From: Plumapathes pennacea
Lineage: Eukaryota; Cnidaria; Anthozoa; Antipatharia; Myriopathidae
DNA length: 64,000 nucleotides
Assembly (NCBI GenBank): GCA_964036295.1
Contig: OZ038470.1
Span: 5,009,001 to 5,073,000, forward strand
Reading direction: 5' to 3'
Notes under the pieces: generated by a model
Database searches by the model: none
The model's input: the letters and a program-made list of their open reading frames with translations, nothing else
Told to the model about the DNA's origin: nothing
Shown: one piece after another, positions 47,101 to 57,300 of the stretch
Position numbering within the stretch: the stretch's first letter is position 1
How the letters are laid out: each line of letters opens with the position of its first letter
Program-made: the position numbers and the translations under genes

Positions 47101-49147
47101 TCCATATCGTTTAAAGTGCCTGTAGCCTCAAATATTTCATCCTCAAAATTGAATTGTACGTCAAGTAAATAGTTGACTGGTAGACTGATATTTCTTGGTT
47201 TAAATGTCGCGCCTGTGAGTTTATGTTTATGTTTTGAATATGCCTACAATGTGACGTCGACCGGGAATTTTGTGCTTTTTCTTTCTTTTGTGCTTTAAAC
47301 TGTTTTCAGATTCGAGAAAATTATTTGGTAAAGTAATTAATATGAATCGCGAAACGTAAGATAGCTGTGTATAAAAGGTAATTTATCTCTTCCATTACCA
47401 TATTCGAAATATAAACTTTTATAACTCATTCAAACCAAGAAGTATTCTACAAATGAAATATTTACTTGATGTTTAATCAATTGATTTTATAGGTGCAATA
47501 TTTGAGGTAATATGCACAGAGCTAAGTACCTGTTTGTAAATCAATGTCTTAGTATATCGTTATTTTCTTATACACAGGCATTATAACAACATCAAGTTCT
47601 ACTACAAAAATAAGTTACATCAACACAGCAACGGACAGCGTATCTATTCCTGAACCAACATCCAGTGCGGCCTTTACTATCGTCGAACAAGTCAACGAAG
47701 AACTCGATTTCTTCTCGGCCTAATGTCTGGTTCATATGGAAAATAGGTGTTACCCTGAATATAATAATGTTAATTGCTGTTTAGTACGGCTGGATAGGTG
47801 CAGGGCTGAACTACGTGTGCTTACTTATAAATTCTGCTTCTGATTTACTATCTCAAAGAGTGACCTTTTTGTATATCTCAGGGGAAACTGAAACTTTAGG
47901 CTGAATTCCTAGTTTGTTTTTCCTGACTGAAACTCGAGTTTTAGCTAAAAAAAAATACCGGTGTTTTGAAGCAAAACATCGGCTTGTCCTCTGAGAACAA
48001 AGACCAGTCCGAATATAGGCCGGGTTCGCATTACGCATGCATAAAAAGTTATCCAGCTAATCAATAAGTGTTATTCGTAGTTTTTTTAGTCTGTAGTCTT
48101 CCTTAGTTTCTCTCTATGCCTAGACTTATTGGCTGGCTCCTGGATCGGTTCACTTGTATAGAGTTTCGTTGGTGTAAATGTGTCTCCTTGATTAATCGCG
48201 TCCTGCTGATTTTATAAAGAGATTCAAAGTACACTTAATTAATTGACTATCATTTCCTACTTCTTACGTTTCCAAGCAAAAGTTCTTTTCCAGGTTTGGT
48301 CGAAATATTCCTGCGTTTATTTCCGATTTTGTCTCCTGACACTGGAATAAAATCCGCTGCGACCTCAGCAATAGCTGCACTGGTGGCAAGTGCAACAGCA
48401 ATGCCAGGTTTGTGAACGGAAGGAAGAGTGTCGTTTCCGCTATGCCATCCTTCTAAATCGAGTTGTGAGTACAGGTTCGTACATTAATTCCCAAGCATTT
48501 GTAGTTTTCGTCTTGTACACAGACACCACTACACGGACAAATCTGACTACAAAAACAAGTTACATCACAATAGCAACGGACAGCGAGTCCTTTCTGGGGA
48601 ATTACTTGTACCTGGACAAGACCAAGACTCGTTTGGAGCAGCAATGCCAGGTTTGTGAACGGAAAAGTGTCGTTTCCGCTATGCCATCCTTCTAAATCGA
48701 GTTGTGAGTACCGGTTCGTACATTAATTCCCAAGCATTTGTAGTTTTCGTCTTGTACACAGACACCACTACACGGAAAAATCTGACTACAAAAACAAGTT
48801 ACATCACAATAGCAACGGACAGCGAGTCCTTTCTGGGGGGATTACTTGTACTTGGACAAGACCAAGACTCGTTTGGAGATGGTTTTCAAGAATCGCAGTC
48901 GGTTGTTGGGGATATGAGTGGGGTCAACGTTTGGAATCGTGTGTTGACTGTACAGGAGATTTTCATTTTGTCCAAATCGTGCGACTCAGGGGAGGGGAGG
49001 GTGTTCAATGGTCTGACGTCAGGAGTGGAGTCCGTGGAGCGGTGCAGCTCATTCAACCATCCGCCTATAGCCAGGACAGCATTATTCACTGTGTCATTTG
49101 GTCATATGGCGCAAGGACAAGAACACATCATGCAAGCACAATCGTAA
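42339..49147 (+). CDS. Truncated/chimeric paralogue: shared TM module, Ser/Thr stalk, half pentraxin
   Basis: Exons 42339-42507 (MSQIHPVTPLGTEART.. plus TM helix) and 42681-42713 match the first two exons of the flanking genes; stalk exon 46816-46971 follows in phase. Two endings are possible. Exon 47578-47723 is a decayed stalk exon whose frame ends in TAA, giving 167 residues with no folded ectodomain. Exon 48762-49147 fuses the start of a stalk exon to the last part of a pentraxin exon (..SESFLG|GLLVLGQDQDS..), giving 247 residues; near its end a missing G shifts frame (VFNGLTSGVE instead of VFKWSDFRSGV). A further stalk-exon end lies near 48330-48412 and another chimeric exon at 48523-48650, with its phase broken. 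Both chains are open, but the locus is decaying and may be a pseudogene. Exons 1-3 could also serve as an alternative 5' end of the gene at 49.7 kb, since the phases match. Confidence 0.5.
42522..42602. repeat. (TTA)n microsatellite in intron 1
   Basis: About 26 TTA triplets immediately after GTATGTTCTGCGAG, at the same point as the ~10-triplet array of the paralogue at 49936-49966. Confidence 0.95.
44215..44350 (+). repeat. TTTTGGTCTGAAATA minisatellite (short array)
   Basis: Three to four copies of a ~36-bp unit, TTTTGGTCTGAAATAAGG followed by TATAGATTTTGTC. Related to the arrays at 52.13-52.3 kb and 55.5-55.8 kb. Confidence 0.7.
44930..45010 (+). mobile_element. SINE/LINE 3'-end fragment
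   Basis: AAAGCGCATTTCATCATATT followed by CATGGAAATTGCGCCATATA matches the segment near 25030; the same retroelement tail family. Only the tail is recognisable. An AGAC-rich simple run (44620-44660) and a CAT run lie upstream. Confidence 0.5.
45437..45716. mobile_element. Palindromic element with a directly duplicated 99-bp arm
   Basis: A ~99-bp unit starting AAATTTCCACTGGTTTGCCG is present twice head to tail (45437-45536, 45537-45635), almost identical. It is then followed by its reverse complement (GTGAGTCCACAACAAATTTT to CAAACCAGTGGAAATTT, 45635-45716). The centre GAGGCGCTTCGCCGAGTGAG lies at the turn. A partial relative (GGACTCTTATTTACCACGGT) follows at 45815-45835. Non-coding. Confidence 0.85.
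45870..46350 (+). mobile_element. Penelope-like (GIY-YIG) retroelement fragment, decayed
   Basis: A short open stretch encodes IPLVKTYKPHTTYI.., then FHKLPLVAFRRPKRFRDRLV, resembling the conserved linker between reverse transcriptase and GIY-YIG nuclease in Penelope-like retroelements (xxPxxAFRRPxNLxDxLV). Downstream, across stops, KVFTIFHSVDCQ resembles the 'KIFH-VTC' motif of the same region. No complete reverse transcriptase or nuclease is present. Confidence 0.5.
46490..46725 (-). mobile_element. Second Penelope-like retroelement fragment, opposite strand
   Basis: On the minus strand a stretch reads RIYSENSDFSRNCES, then MISRGYRSEQAEKQIQRAA, similar to the 'R-I-CS-xSDF .. RGY' segment found between the reverse transcriptase and the FRR motif in Penelope-like proteins. 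It is short, frame-broken, and faces the plus-strand fragment at 45.87-46.35 kb. Confidence 0.45.
48455..48845 (+). repeat. Tandem ~240-bp duplication carrying a chimeric exon
   Basis: 48458-48600 and 48698-48840 are nearly identical (GTTGTGAGTAC.GGTTCGTAC through the stalk exon to TCCTTTCTGGGG). In the first copy the stalk start runs into 33-35 bases of pentraxin-like sequence and back to the stalk end (GCAGCAATGCCAG); in the second copy it runs on into the full rest of a pentraxin exon. Confidence 0.8.
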
Positions 49148-49394
49148 GTCTACTGTCGTAAGTCTATTGTAAGTCTGAAACACTTTATAGACTGCGAGTG
49201 GTCTGTCCTTTATTGAAGAATACATGTATACGAAAAGAAAATCATTTATAAGAAAAACATTTTTGAACTTTACATTTTCCCACATCTAACTTCACATAAA
49301 ATTTTGTTGACCAAGAATACGCAATACCTCTTGTTGTCAATTTTTAAATAAGCCCCGGGCTTATTAGAGCATTAACGGTATTTCAAACAAATCA

Positions 49395-49932
49395 AAAATG
49401 CTGCTTACAAAGGCGTTTCCGCTTTGATGGTTTGCTTCAGTTTCCGTTTTGGTCACACCTTATCAAAAAAACAGGTCACTCCGGTTGGCTGTACGGCTAC
49501 AGGGCTAAATACCGGAACTCTAGGACCATAGTTATTTTTATCTCCGTTCTGCAACTGGTAGCTTGTCTCACTTCCGGCGCGGTGAAGTTACTTGAAGCCA
49601 ACGATTGGTCAGTAAGGGTGACTACGCCATTTTTTTACGAGGCATAAAAAGAAGACCCGCCAACACTCCAGCACAGTGCACAAGAAAGCAAGAGCATTTT
49701 GTGGACGATATTTCGCGATCTAAGTCGGTTCAGATCCAAGCATAATGTCGCAGATACATCCAGTTACTCCTCCGGGAACTGAAGCAACGACAAAGAGGAC
49801 GTTAACCAATATTCCACGTCGCACTATAATTATTTCTGTTTGCGTGGTAATCGTGATCGCGACTGCTATAATTCTGTCGGCCGTATATGTGCCAAAAATG
49901 ATGACAAATGACAATGGAAGTATGTTCTGCGA

Positions 49933-49967
<35 letters not shown>

Positions 49968-51310
49968 TGTTTTCTCGTTCCGTTCCTTGGCTGAGATTTG
50001 CGTTTAGTACATTTTTTAACCCTCAGCTTGTTTTGTCCTCAGAAGCAGGCGGAAGAAACGATGGAAATCAAGCTGGTAAGTACATGTATTTATGAATTGA
50101 CCCACATGTGTTTTCCGATGTGTATGCGCGTGCTTGTGGGTCACCTGCCGTATACTTGATTAGTGGGTACCGTCACCTCGATCGCTTGTTTGTTTGTTTG
50201 TTTGGCCCGGGTTTACAAGTCCGCTCCTGTCGAGAACGGAAATGTTGTAGCTCGAGCCGATTAGAAGTCTTGTTGAGACGTCTCCGCGCGAGATTCAGGT
50301 GCAACTGAATGCTGGCACCAGGATGAACCCCTCCCTTTTTTTTTTTCTAATGTATCTTTGCAATGTAGACAGTGTAAGTTTTGGAAGCACTAACTTGTCC
50401 GTTTGCTGTATCTGTCCGTCTTGTGTCGCATCTATCGAAAAACACTTTCTCCGCATTCTACCGCACCTATTGGCAACAGCTCTTGCAAAGGACAGTTATC
50501 CCGCATTCCACTTTTGCATAGCAACCGGGAGCGCGAACTCCGGGGTTGTGTGGGAAAGAATTGACCGGTAGTCCTTACTGTTGGATACCGCTTGTATAAG
50601 CAAACAAGCAAATCAATTGGCTTTAACTGAAGCTTATTTTATTTTAATATACTTCGCCGCCCTTTTACACGACTACAATATTATTAAGTATTATACAGTA
50701 GAAGGCAATCTGCTTTTCATGAAATTGCGATTTTAAGCTCGAAGTGTTTTTTGACTTCATTTCACTGAAGTTAACGTTTTTCGTTTTGGATATTTTGATT
50801 CCGGAGCATTGTGCGAATCCTAAACAGTTTACAGGAAACAAAATTTACAATGAACTCTGGGCAGTTACGAAGGCATTTTGAGTATGCTGATTGTTTGCGT
50901 CTCGTCAATTTTTGGCGCAATTGAATCTCGAAGGCTCCTAAACTTACTAAATTGTGTATTAGTTCCATTCTAAAGATCAGAGAAAGTGCGAGCATACAAA
51001 CTTTCGCTACAGTTCTGAGTGTGGTTGTGTTTTATCAGATTTTGAATTATCGCACGAGTTGCCCTCAAGTGATTGTTAATCTTTTATGAGAAGCCCAAGG
51101 TTTCATATTGTTTGATTTTTATTCAAAGTTTGTTTGTAAACAACAAAGTACTTAAGGCTTCACGCACGTGTGAAAGCATAAGATAAAAGCCACTAGAGCC
51201 ACGAGCGACGTAGATCGGCAGAAGGGATATGGCGAACAGTACAACTCGCGACAACGCGAACGCAAACAAAGTGCAAGCAATTAAGTACAGGCAGACGGAA
51301 AAGGACAAAT
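49395..51310 (+). repeat. Segmental duplication block B with relic of another exon 1
   Basis: Copy of block A (41995-44175) carrying exons 1 and 2 of the pentraxin gene. At its right end, after CTTCACGCACGTGTGAAAGC, an ATG at 51229 opens MANSTTRDNANANKVQAIKY, alignable to the N-terminus of the EGF/TLDc protein ([20 protein letters not shown]), but it then runs to a stop with no transmembrane segment. So the ancestral unit held both exon-1 types, in the order found at 29-30 kb. Confidence 0.75.
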
Positions 51311-54300
51311 CTCGATTTTCGTGCTTGCGCGTAATTGCGTCTGCCTTGTCTTAATTGTAAATTAATGGCTCTTTGTATTCCCGCGTCGCTCGAGAAAACC
51401 AGGGGGAGGGAGGGAAGGGGTGGAGTGGGGAACGAAATAAATTTGCAAAATGATGACGTCAAACTTTGGAACTCTATTTGGTCGGGAATAGAGTACAGAT
51501 TGTGTGGCTCAAGACTGAAATAGGGTGCACGTATTTGGGTACAGATCTGAAACAGGGTAAGGGTTTTGAGAACCAAAATTGTGGATCTTACAATGCTGCT
51601 AAAATATATTGCGTGCTCGGACCGGTATAAAACTCTGGCCATATAATGTTTAATGAAATTATGACAAAGTCCGTGTGCAATTAACTGTATCATTATACAT
51701 CAACGTTTCCGTCTCTGTCGATTAAGCTGCTTCAATTCGGTAATTATCGTAACTGTATATTGGTTGTGTATTTTACGACTTCCTGTGTTTTTCCTTGATG
51801 TTCAATCAGTCGTAAACTTTGTCTTCTCTCCGCAATTCTGTTGATAAGATCGACTCCAGTTAAATGCAAGCCGAGAGTGAACAGTGTTCGATCAATCTGA
51901 TCTTGTGATTTTTCGATTTTAACGATCCAAGTGTGAACAAGTCGATCCGTGTTTTAGTGAACTTGTTCCAGACGAACACACGAACGCTCAAAATACAGAT
52001 TCTCCCAGCTTTGTGACATGAAAAATATAAGAATGATGTAGTGAGTTATTGACTGTTCAATCAGCTTTCGCCTGTATAAACTATCAAGTGGCAAATTCTC
52101 TCGGAGGGGGGGTACTCCTCAAAATTTTGGGTACCCTATTTCAGACCAAAATGTGCAATTTTCGACCCTATTTCAGACCAAATATCAAAACCTCTGACCC
52201 TATTTCAGACCAAAGGTTAAAATCGATGCCCTATTTCAGACTAAAAAGGCAGAAAATGATACCCTTTGGGGCGGCACATACCTATATGGCTCATATATGG
52301 GAGTACCCCCCCCCCCCCCCGGGGGGGGGGCAAATTCTCCATAAAATACATGATATATCTTTGGTTAGATGCTGGAGCGGAGAAAATTGAAGTTGAAAAA
52401 AAGGTCTAAGAATTATTTGCAAACGTATTTAGGGACTAATAATATCCAGTAAATAATTGCATTAAAACGCTAAAACACTACCAGAACCTACACTTCAAGT
52501 AACTAAACAAGATATATGTCCTTCATTGTTTTCTTGTACAGATACCACCACAAGGTCAACTTCGACTCTGTCGAATACAACAAGGACAAGCTACATCAAA
52601 ATAGTCGCAACGGACAGCGAAGCCAATCTCGGAACAAAATCTCTTGTCGTCTTAATATCGCCTACCTCAGCAGCTGAACTAAAAACAACAGCAGTGCCAG
52701 GTTTGTGAATGCATGCTTCCGTCCTTGGGTGGGCACGTTCGATCTTTAAACCTTTACAAAGAATAACCTAATATATGGACAGGGGAATCTGCCCGGTGCT
52801 GAGATCTGTCCTCTACCATATCACTAATCAATTCGCGTTCACTTTCTAACGAGCTACATGCACGGCTCTTAAGTGACACGTGATTAAATAAACTACAATA
52901 ATTGCAGATTCCTTTTTTTTTTCTTAACTGGGCTACTAGTATTTTATTTCTATTTGTCTATCTATATATATGACCTCTTCCCACAGTGAATTTGATATTT
53001 GTGTATACTGAATATTTATATTGAGGGCTCAAAATATTTCCAAATATGAACAGAGCACCGTTGTATATATATAGGTTTGAAAACATACTTGGATTAATGT
53101 TCAGCGTTTATGCATCAGTTTCCAACGCATTTAATTGTTAATTTGGATTTTAATCTTGTACAGAAAACACCACAAGGCCAGGTTCAGCTACAGTGACAAA
53201 CTACACCAAAATAGCAACAGACAGTGTGTCCAGTTCGGAAGAAAATTTTGCATCTCCAACCTTTGCGGCTCAATTGAAGGCAAGCACAACCACAGCAGTG
53301 CCAGGTTTGTGGAAGCATCAAATTAGTCTGTACACTTTTATAAAAAGAGCTATAAGTACCTGTTTGTACATCAATTTTCAAGCGTTTACCGGTTGATATC
53401 TTCATGTATGCAGACACTACAACAAGGTCAAGTTTGACTACAAAAGCAAGTTACATTACTATAGCAACGGACATTGGATCCATTCCTGGAACAAAATCCA
53501 TTGAGGACTTTGTATCGCTGAACTCAGAAGCTGAACTTAAGACAAGCATAACATATACTCAGTTTGACTTGTACTTTATTATAACGTGTTTAGTAAGAAA
53601 TGATATGTACTTAGGATTATAATAGTTTATATACAGTGGATTTAATCTTCAAAGGACTGTAATTACTTTCTAATTCCATCTACTTCAGTATAAAATAAGA
53701 AATGATATGTATTTAATATGTAGTATTTAATATTTAATATGTAGTTTACAATATGCTTAGTTCAACCTACTCTTTATAGGAATGTTAGTTCTGTTGTTGT
53801 TGCTGGTTTATATTTAATTTAATTTAATTTAATTTGCTATTTGTTATTGTAATTGTATTTGCTGAGTGCGTCACCTCTTCGATGAAACATTTAATTCTCT
53901 GTTGACCCCAAGCCATTTAAGCCACTGGCTTTGGCCCTACTTCTTTATGTAAATCTTTGTGTGTCATCTAATGAATAAATGAAATGAAAATGAACAGCAG
54001 TGCCAGGTTTGTTACTAAACGCATTACTATAATTGCTTTTCTGTATACGTCTAAGCGTCCGAGCATTTATTGTTCTCTTCTTGTACACAGACACCACTAA
54101 ACAAAGACAACTCCGACTTGACAAAGATAAGTTACGTCACATTAGCAACGGACAGCGAGTCCATTCCTCCAGCAAAATTACAGTGTTAGCAAATCAATGG
54201 GAAACGATTTTTGGTTCGAGCTAAGGGGAGGTTCGAATTAACGAGGGTTCGAGTTGTACTATAGGATTCTATTGTATACTTGTTTGTAAATCAAGCGTAA

Positions 54301-57300
54301 ATGTCCAAGCATCCCGTTGTTTTTTTACACAGACACCACAACAGGATCAAGTTCTACTACAAAGACAAGTTACATTAACACAGCAGCTGACAGCGAGTCC
54401 GCCATTCCTGGTACAAAACCCAGTGCGGCCTTCGCGTCTCCGACCTCAGCAGCTGAGCTGAAGACAAGCGCAACAACGGCGCCAGGTTTGTGAAAATATC
54501 AATACCACGTCTAAATATGAATACAAACAAAATCTAAGCTAAGACAAGTAGTACCTGTTTGTAAACCAATGTATAAGCGTCTCGTTGTTTTCTTACGCAC
54601 AGAAACCACAACAAGATCAAGTTCTACTACTAACAAAGACAAGTTACATTAGCATAGCAACGGACAGCGAGTCCATTCCTGGAACAACATCTGTTGCGGC
54701 CTTCGTATCTCCGACATCAACAGCTGAACTAAAGACAAGCACAACATCAGTGCCAGGTTTGTGAAAGCATTTTAAGCAGAGCTATATTTTTTTTACAGGA
54801 GCCCATTACTCCTGGGCGTCCGTCTACATTTTATGTGTGAGCCAACCTGTCTCGTCTATTTTTAGCCTTTGATAGAAAGTGGGGACGTTAGAACAACGGT
54901 AATAAAGGTTAGTTGTATAGTTTGGACAACTCTTGGACATAGGGACATAAATCAAAACATTTTCAGTACTTCGTGGAGAGAAAGAAAGGGTTAAATATTT
55001 AAAAAATCCCGTAGGGGAGGGTGAGGTGGAATCAGCAGCACTTTTGCCGAAAAACCGAACGGACAAAACACTAAACGTCAAGCAGTGGGACGTGCAACCA
55101 GAAACAAGATTGAATTTTTACAACTAAAATTGTGAGCCGTGCTCTTTTACTTTGCCAATGGTTCAAAAGATATTGGTCAATTTAGCTGAAATACTCAAGC
55201 TATCCTAACTAAATTTAACAGTTCTATTGCCTTACTAGTTTGCATCAACATAATGATTTTTTTCTTTCTCTTGACAGTGGAGAACTATACAGCACCGGAA
55301 GGTAAGTGAAACAGGGGCTAAATGTAGCGGTTCTCAAACGACTGTCGAAAGCAAAGTAATAACAGTCAAACCTGTATATAAGGGCCCTGTATAAAGCAGT
55401 CACTCTGTATATAGCGGTCACCGAACAACTTCCTGAAAATCGCTCCTTATATTTACTGTATACTCGACCTGTGTTAAGCGGTCACCCCGGGGGTGGGGTA
55501 GCCCTCATATATGAGCCATATAGTTATGTGCCGCCCCAAAGGGTATCATTTTCAGTAATTTAGTCTGAAATAGGGTATCGATTTTGAGCCTTTAGTCTGG
55601 AATAGGGTTGAAGATTTTGATATTTGGTCTGAAAGAGGGTCGAAAATCGCAAATTTTGGTCTGAAAAACGGTCAAAAATTGAAAATTTGGGTCTAAAACA
55701 GGGTCAAAGATTGCAAATTTTGGTATGAAATAGGGTCAAAAATCGCAAATTTGGGTCTGAAATAGGGTAAGGGTTTTCAGTCCCGGGCGACACTCCCACC
55801 CAAAATTTTGAGTTCCCCCATCCCCCACTCTATATAGCGTACGCAGTCACCCTTTACACTTCCCGTATGGACAATTTTATTTTTTACCTGTATAAAAACG
55901 GTCACCAAATTGGATTACGATATCGGCTTTCCCTCAAACTATTAGCGAATTGTGTCAAGCTTCATTCAACATCTTATTAAATTGTAGCTACCAAGGCTAC
56001 CGCTTATCATATGGCTATAAAATGTTCTGTAATCTGATTGGCTGAGAGCAAGCAAGTGTCACGAGAGACAAGTGATTGGATGCGAGCTCTCTTTGTTTGA
56101 TCAGGGTTAAAACGAATTTTCAGAGGCCTCACAGAAACCAAAAAGAGCCCCTCCCGCTACCGCTTCAGAAACTGAATGTAAATTCAAAAGTATTGCAGGG
56201 TGTTTGTTAACATCTAACTTTCTACAAACCCGCAATGTTTCACGTTATTGCATTTTTGTTTAATGTAAACATCACGAATAAAAACTTCCCTGATACGTTG
56301 ATTGTTGAATGTTGTTTGCAATGTGAAGTCGAACATATAGTGTTTTTATATTTTACTTTAGGGTAGACAGCGGTATAAGTCAAATAAAAATAATGTTGCT
56401 TTTGTTGCAGACTTTTCTCTCCTCTTCGCGAACAAGAGCACCACAGACTACGTCTTAATCAACGGAACGACTTCTCTTGTGGCCGTCACTGGCTGTTTCT
56501 GGATGCGGTCGAGTGATCAAGACAACGACGGTACACCTTTCAGTTACGCCGTCAGTGAGGCTGATAACGAAATCCTTCTCATGAACTACAAGAATTTCAA
56601 ATTCTGGGTTGGCGACAAACACGCAGGGTAAACCATGATTATTTTTAAAATGTTAACGGAAGTATGAGGGAAGTTGCTGTGTAGTTGGGGCCTATGATGT
56701 CGGGGAAGAGTCGAGAAGCTCACAATTTTGTTTCAAGTTTCGCTACAACTTTCAGCGTAGCGATATCCTAACAAGAACCAACCGGATTTTCACGCTCGAC
56801 GCAAGCGTGCTTGTTCTTCTTTTACAGTGAACAGGCTCGACGCTCGGGGATCAATAACCTCCCGCGCAGACGCTCTGAGCTCGCATCTTTTAGTGACGAG
56901 CTCCGAGCGTCTGTGCAGGAGACTGGGGGATCAAAGGTGATTTTGTGCTGATACGTTCGTCCTTTGTTTTCACTTGATCCGTAACTTGTGTTTGCGTCAG
57001 TCACGGAAACCAGGCTTAACTAAATACACATAACGAAGTACAAGGCTTCATCCCTTCGACTAATCCACTTTTCCCTCGATCCTAGTTCTACTTCTGTATC
57101 AGCCAATGACGGTCTGTGGCACTATATCTGCTTCAACTGGGATAATTCCACTGGCTCGTGGAATATTTACAAAGATGGCGTCCTCGTAAAGAATGGCTCA
57201 GACCTCAGCAAAGGTCACGTGATCCGTGCTGGGGGATTACTTGTACTTGGACAAGATCAAGACTCATTTGGAGGTGGCTTTGAAGAATCGCAGTCGTTTG

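Noticed and set aside
54190-54260. Possible tRNA-like GGTTCGAATTAAC motif
   Set aside because: It is part of a repeated GGTTCGA..GGGTTCGAG simple element; no cloverleaf could be built around it.
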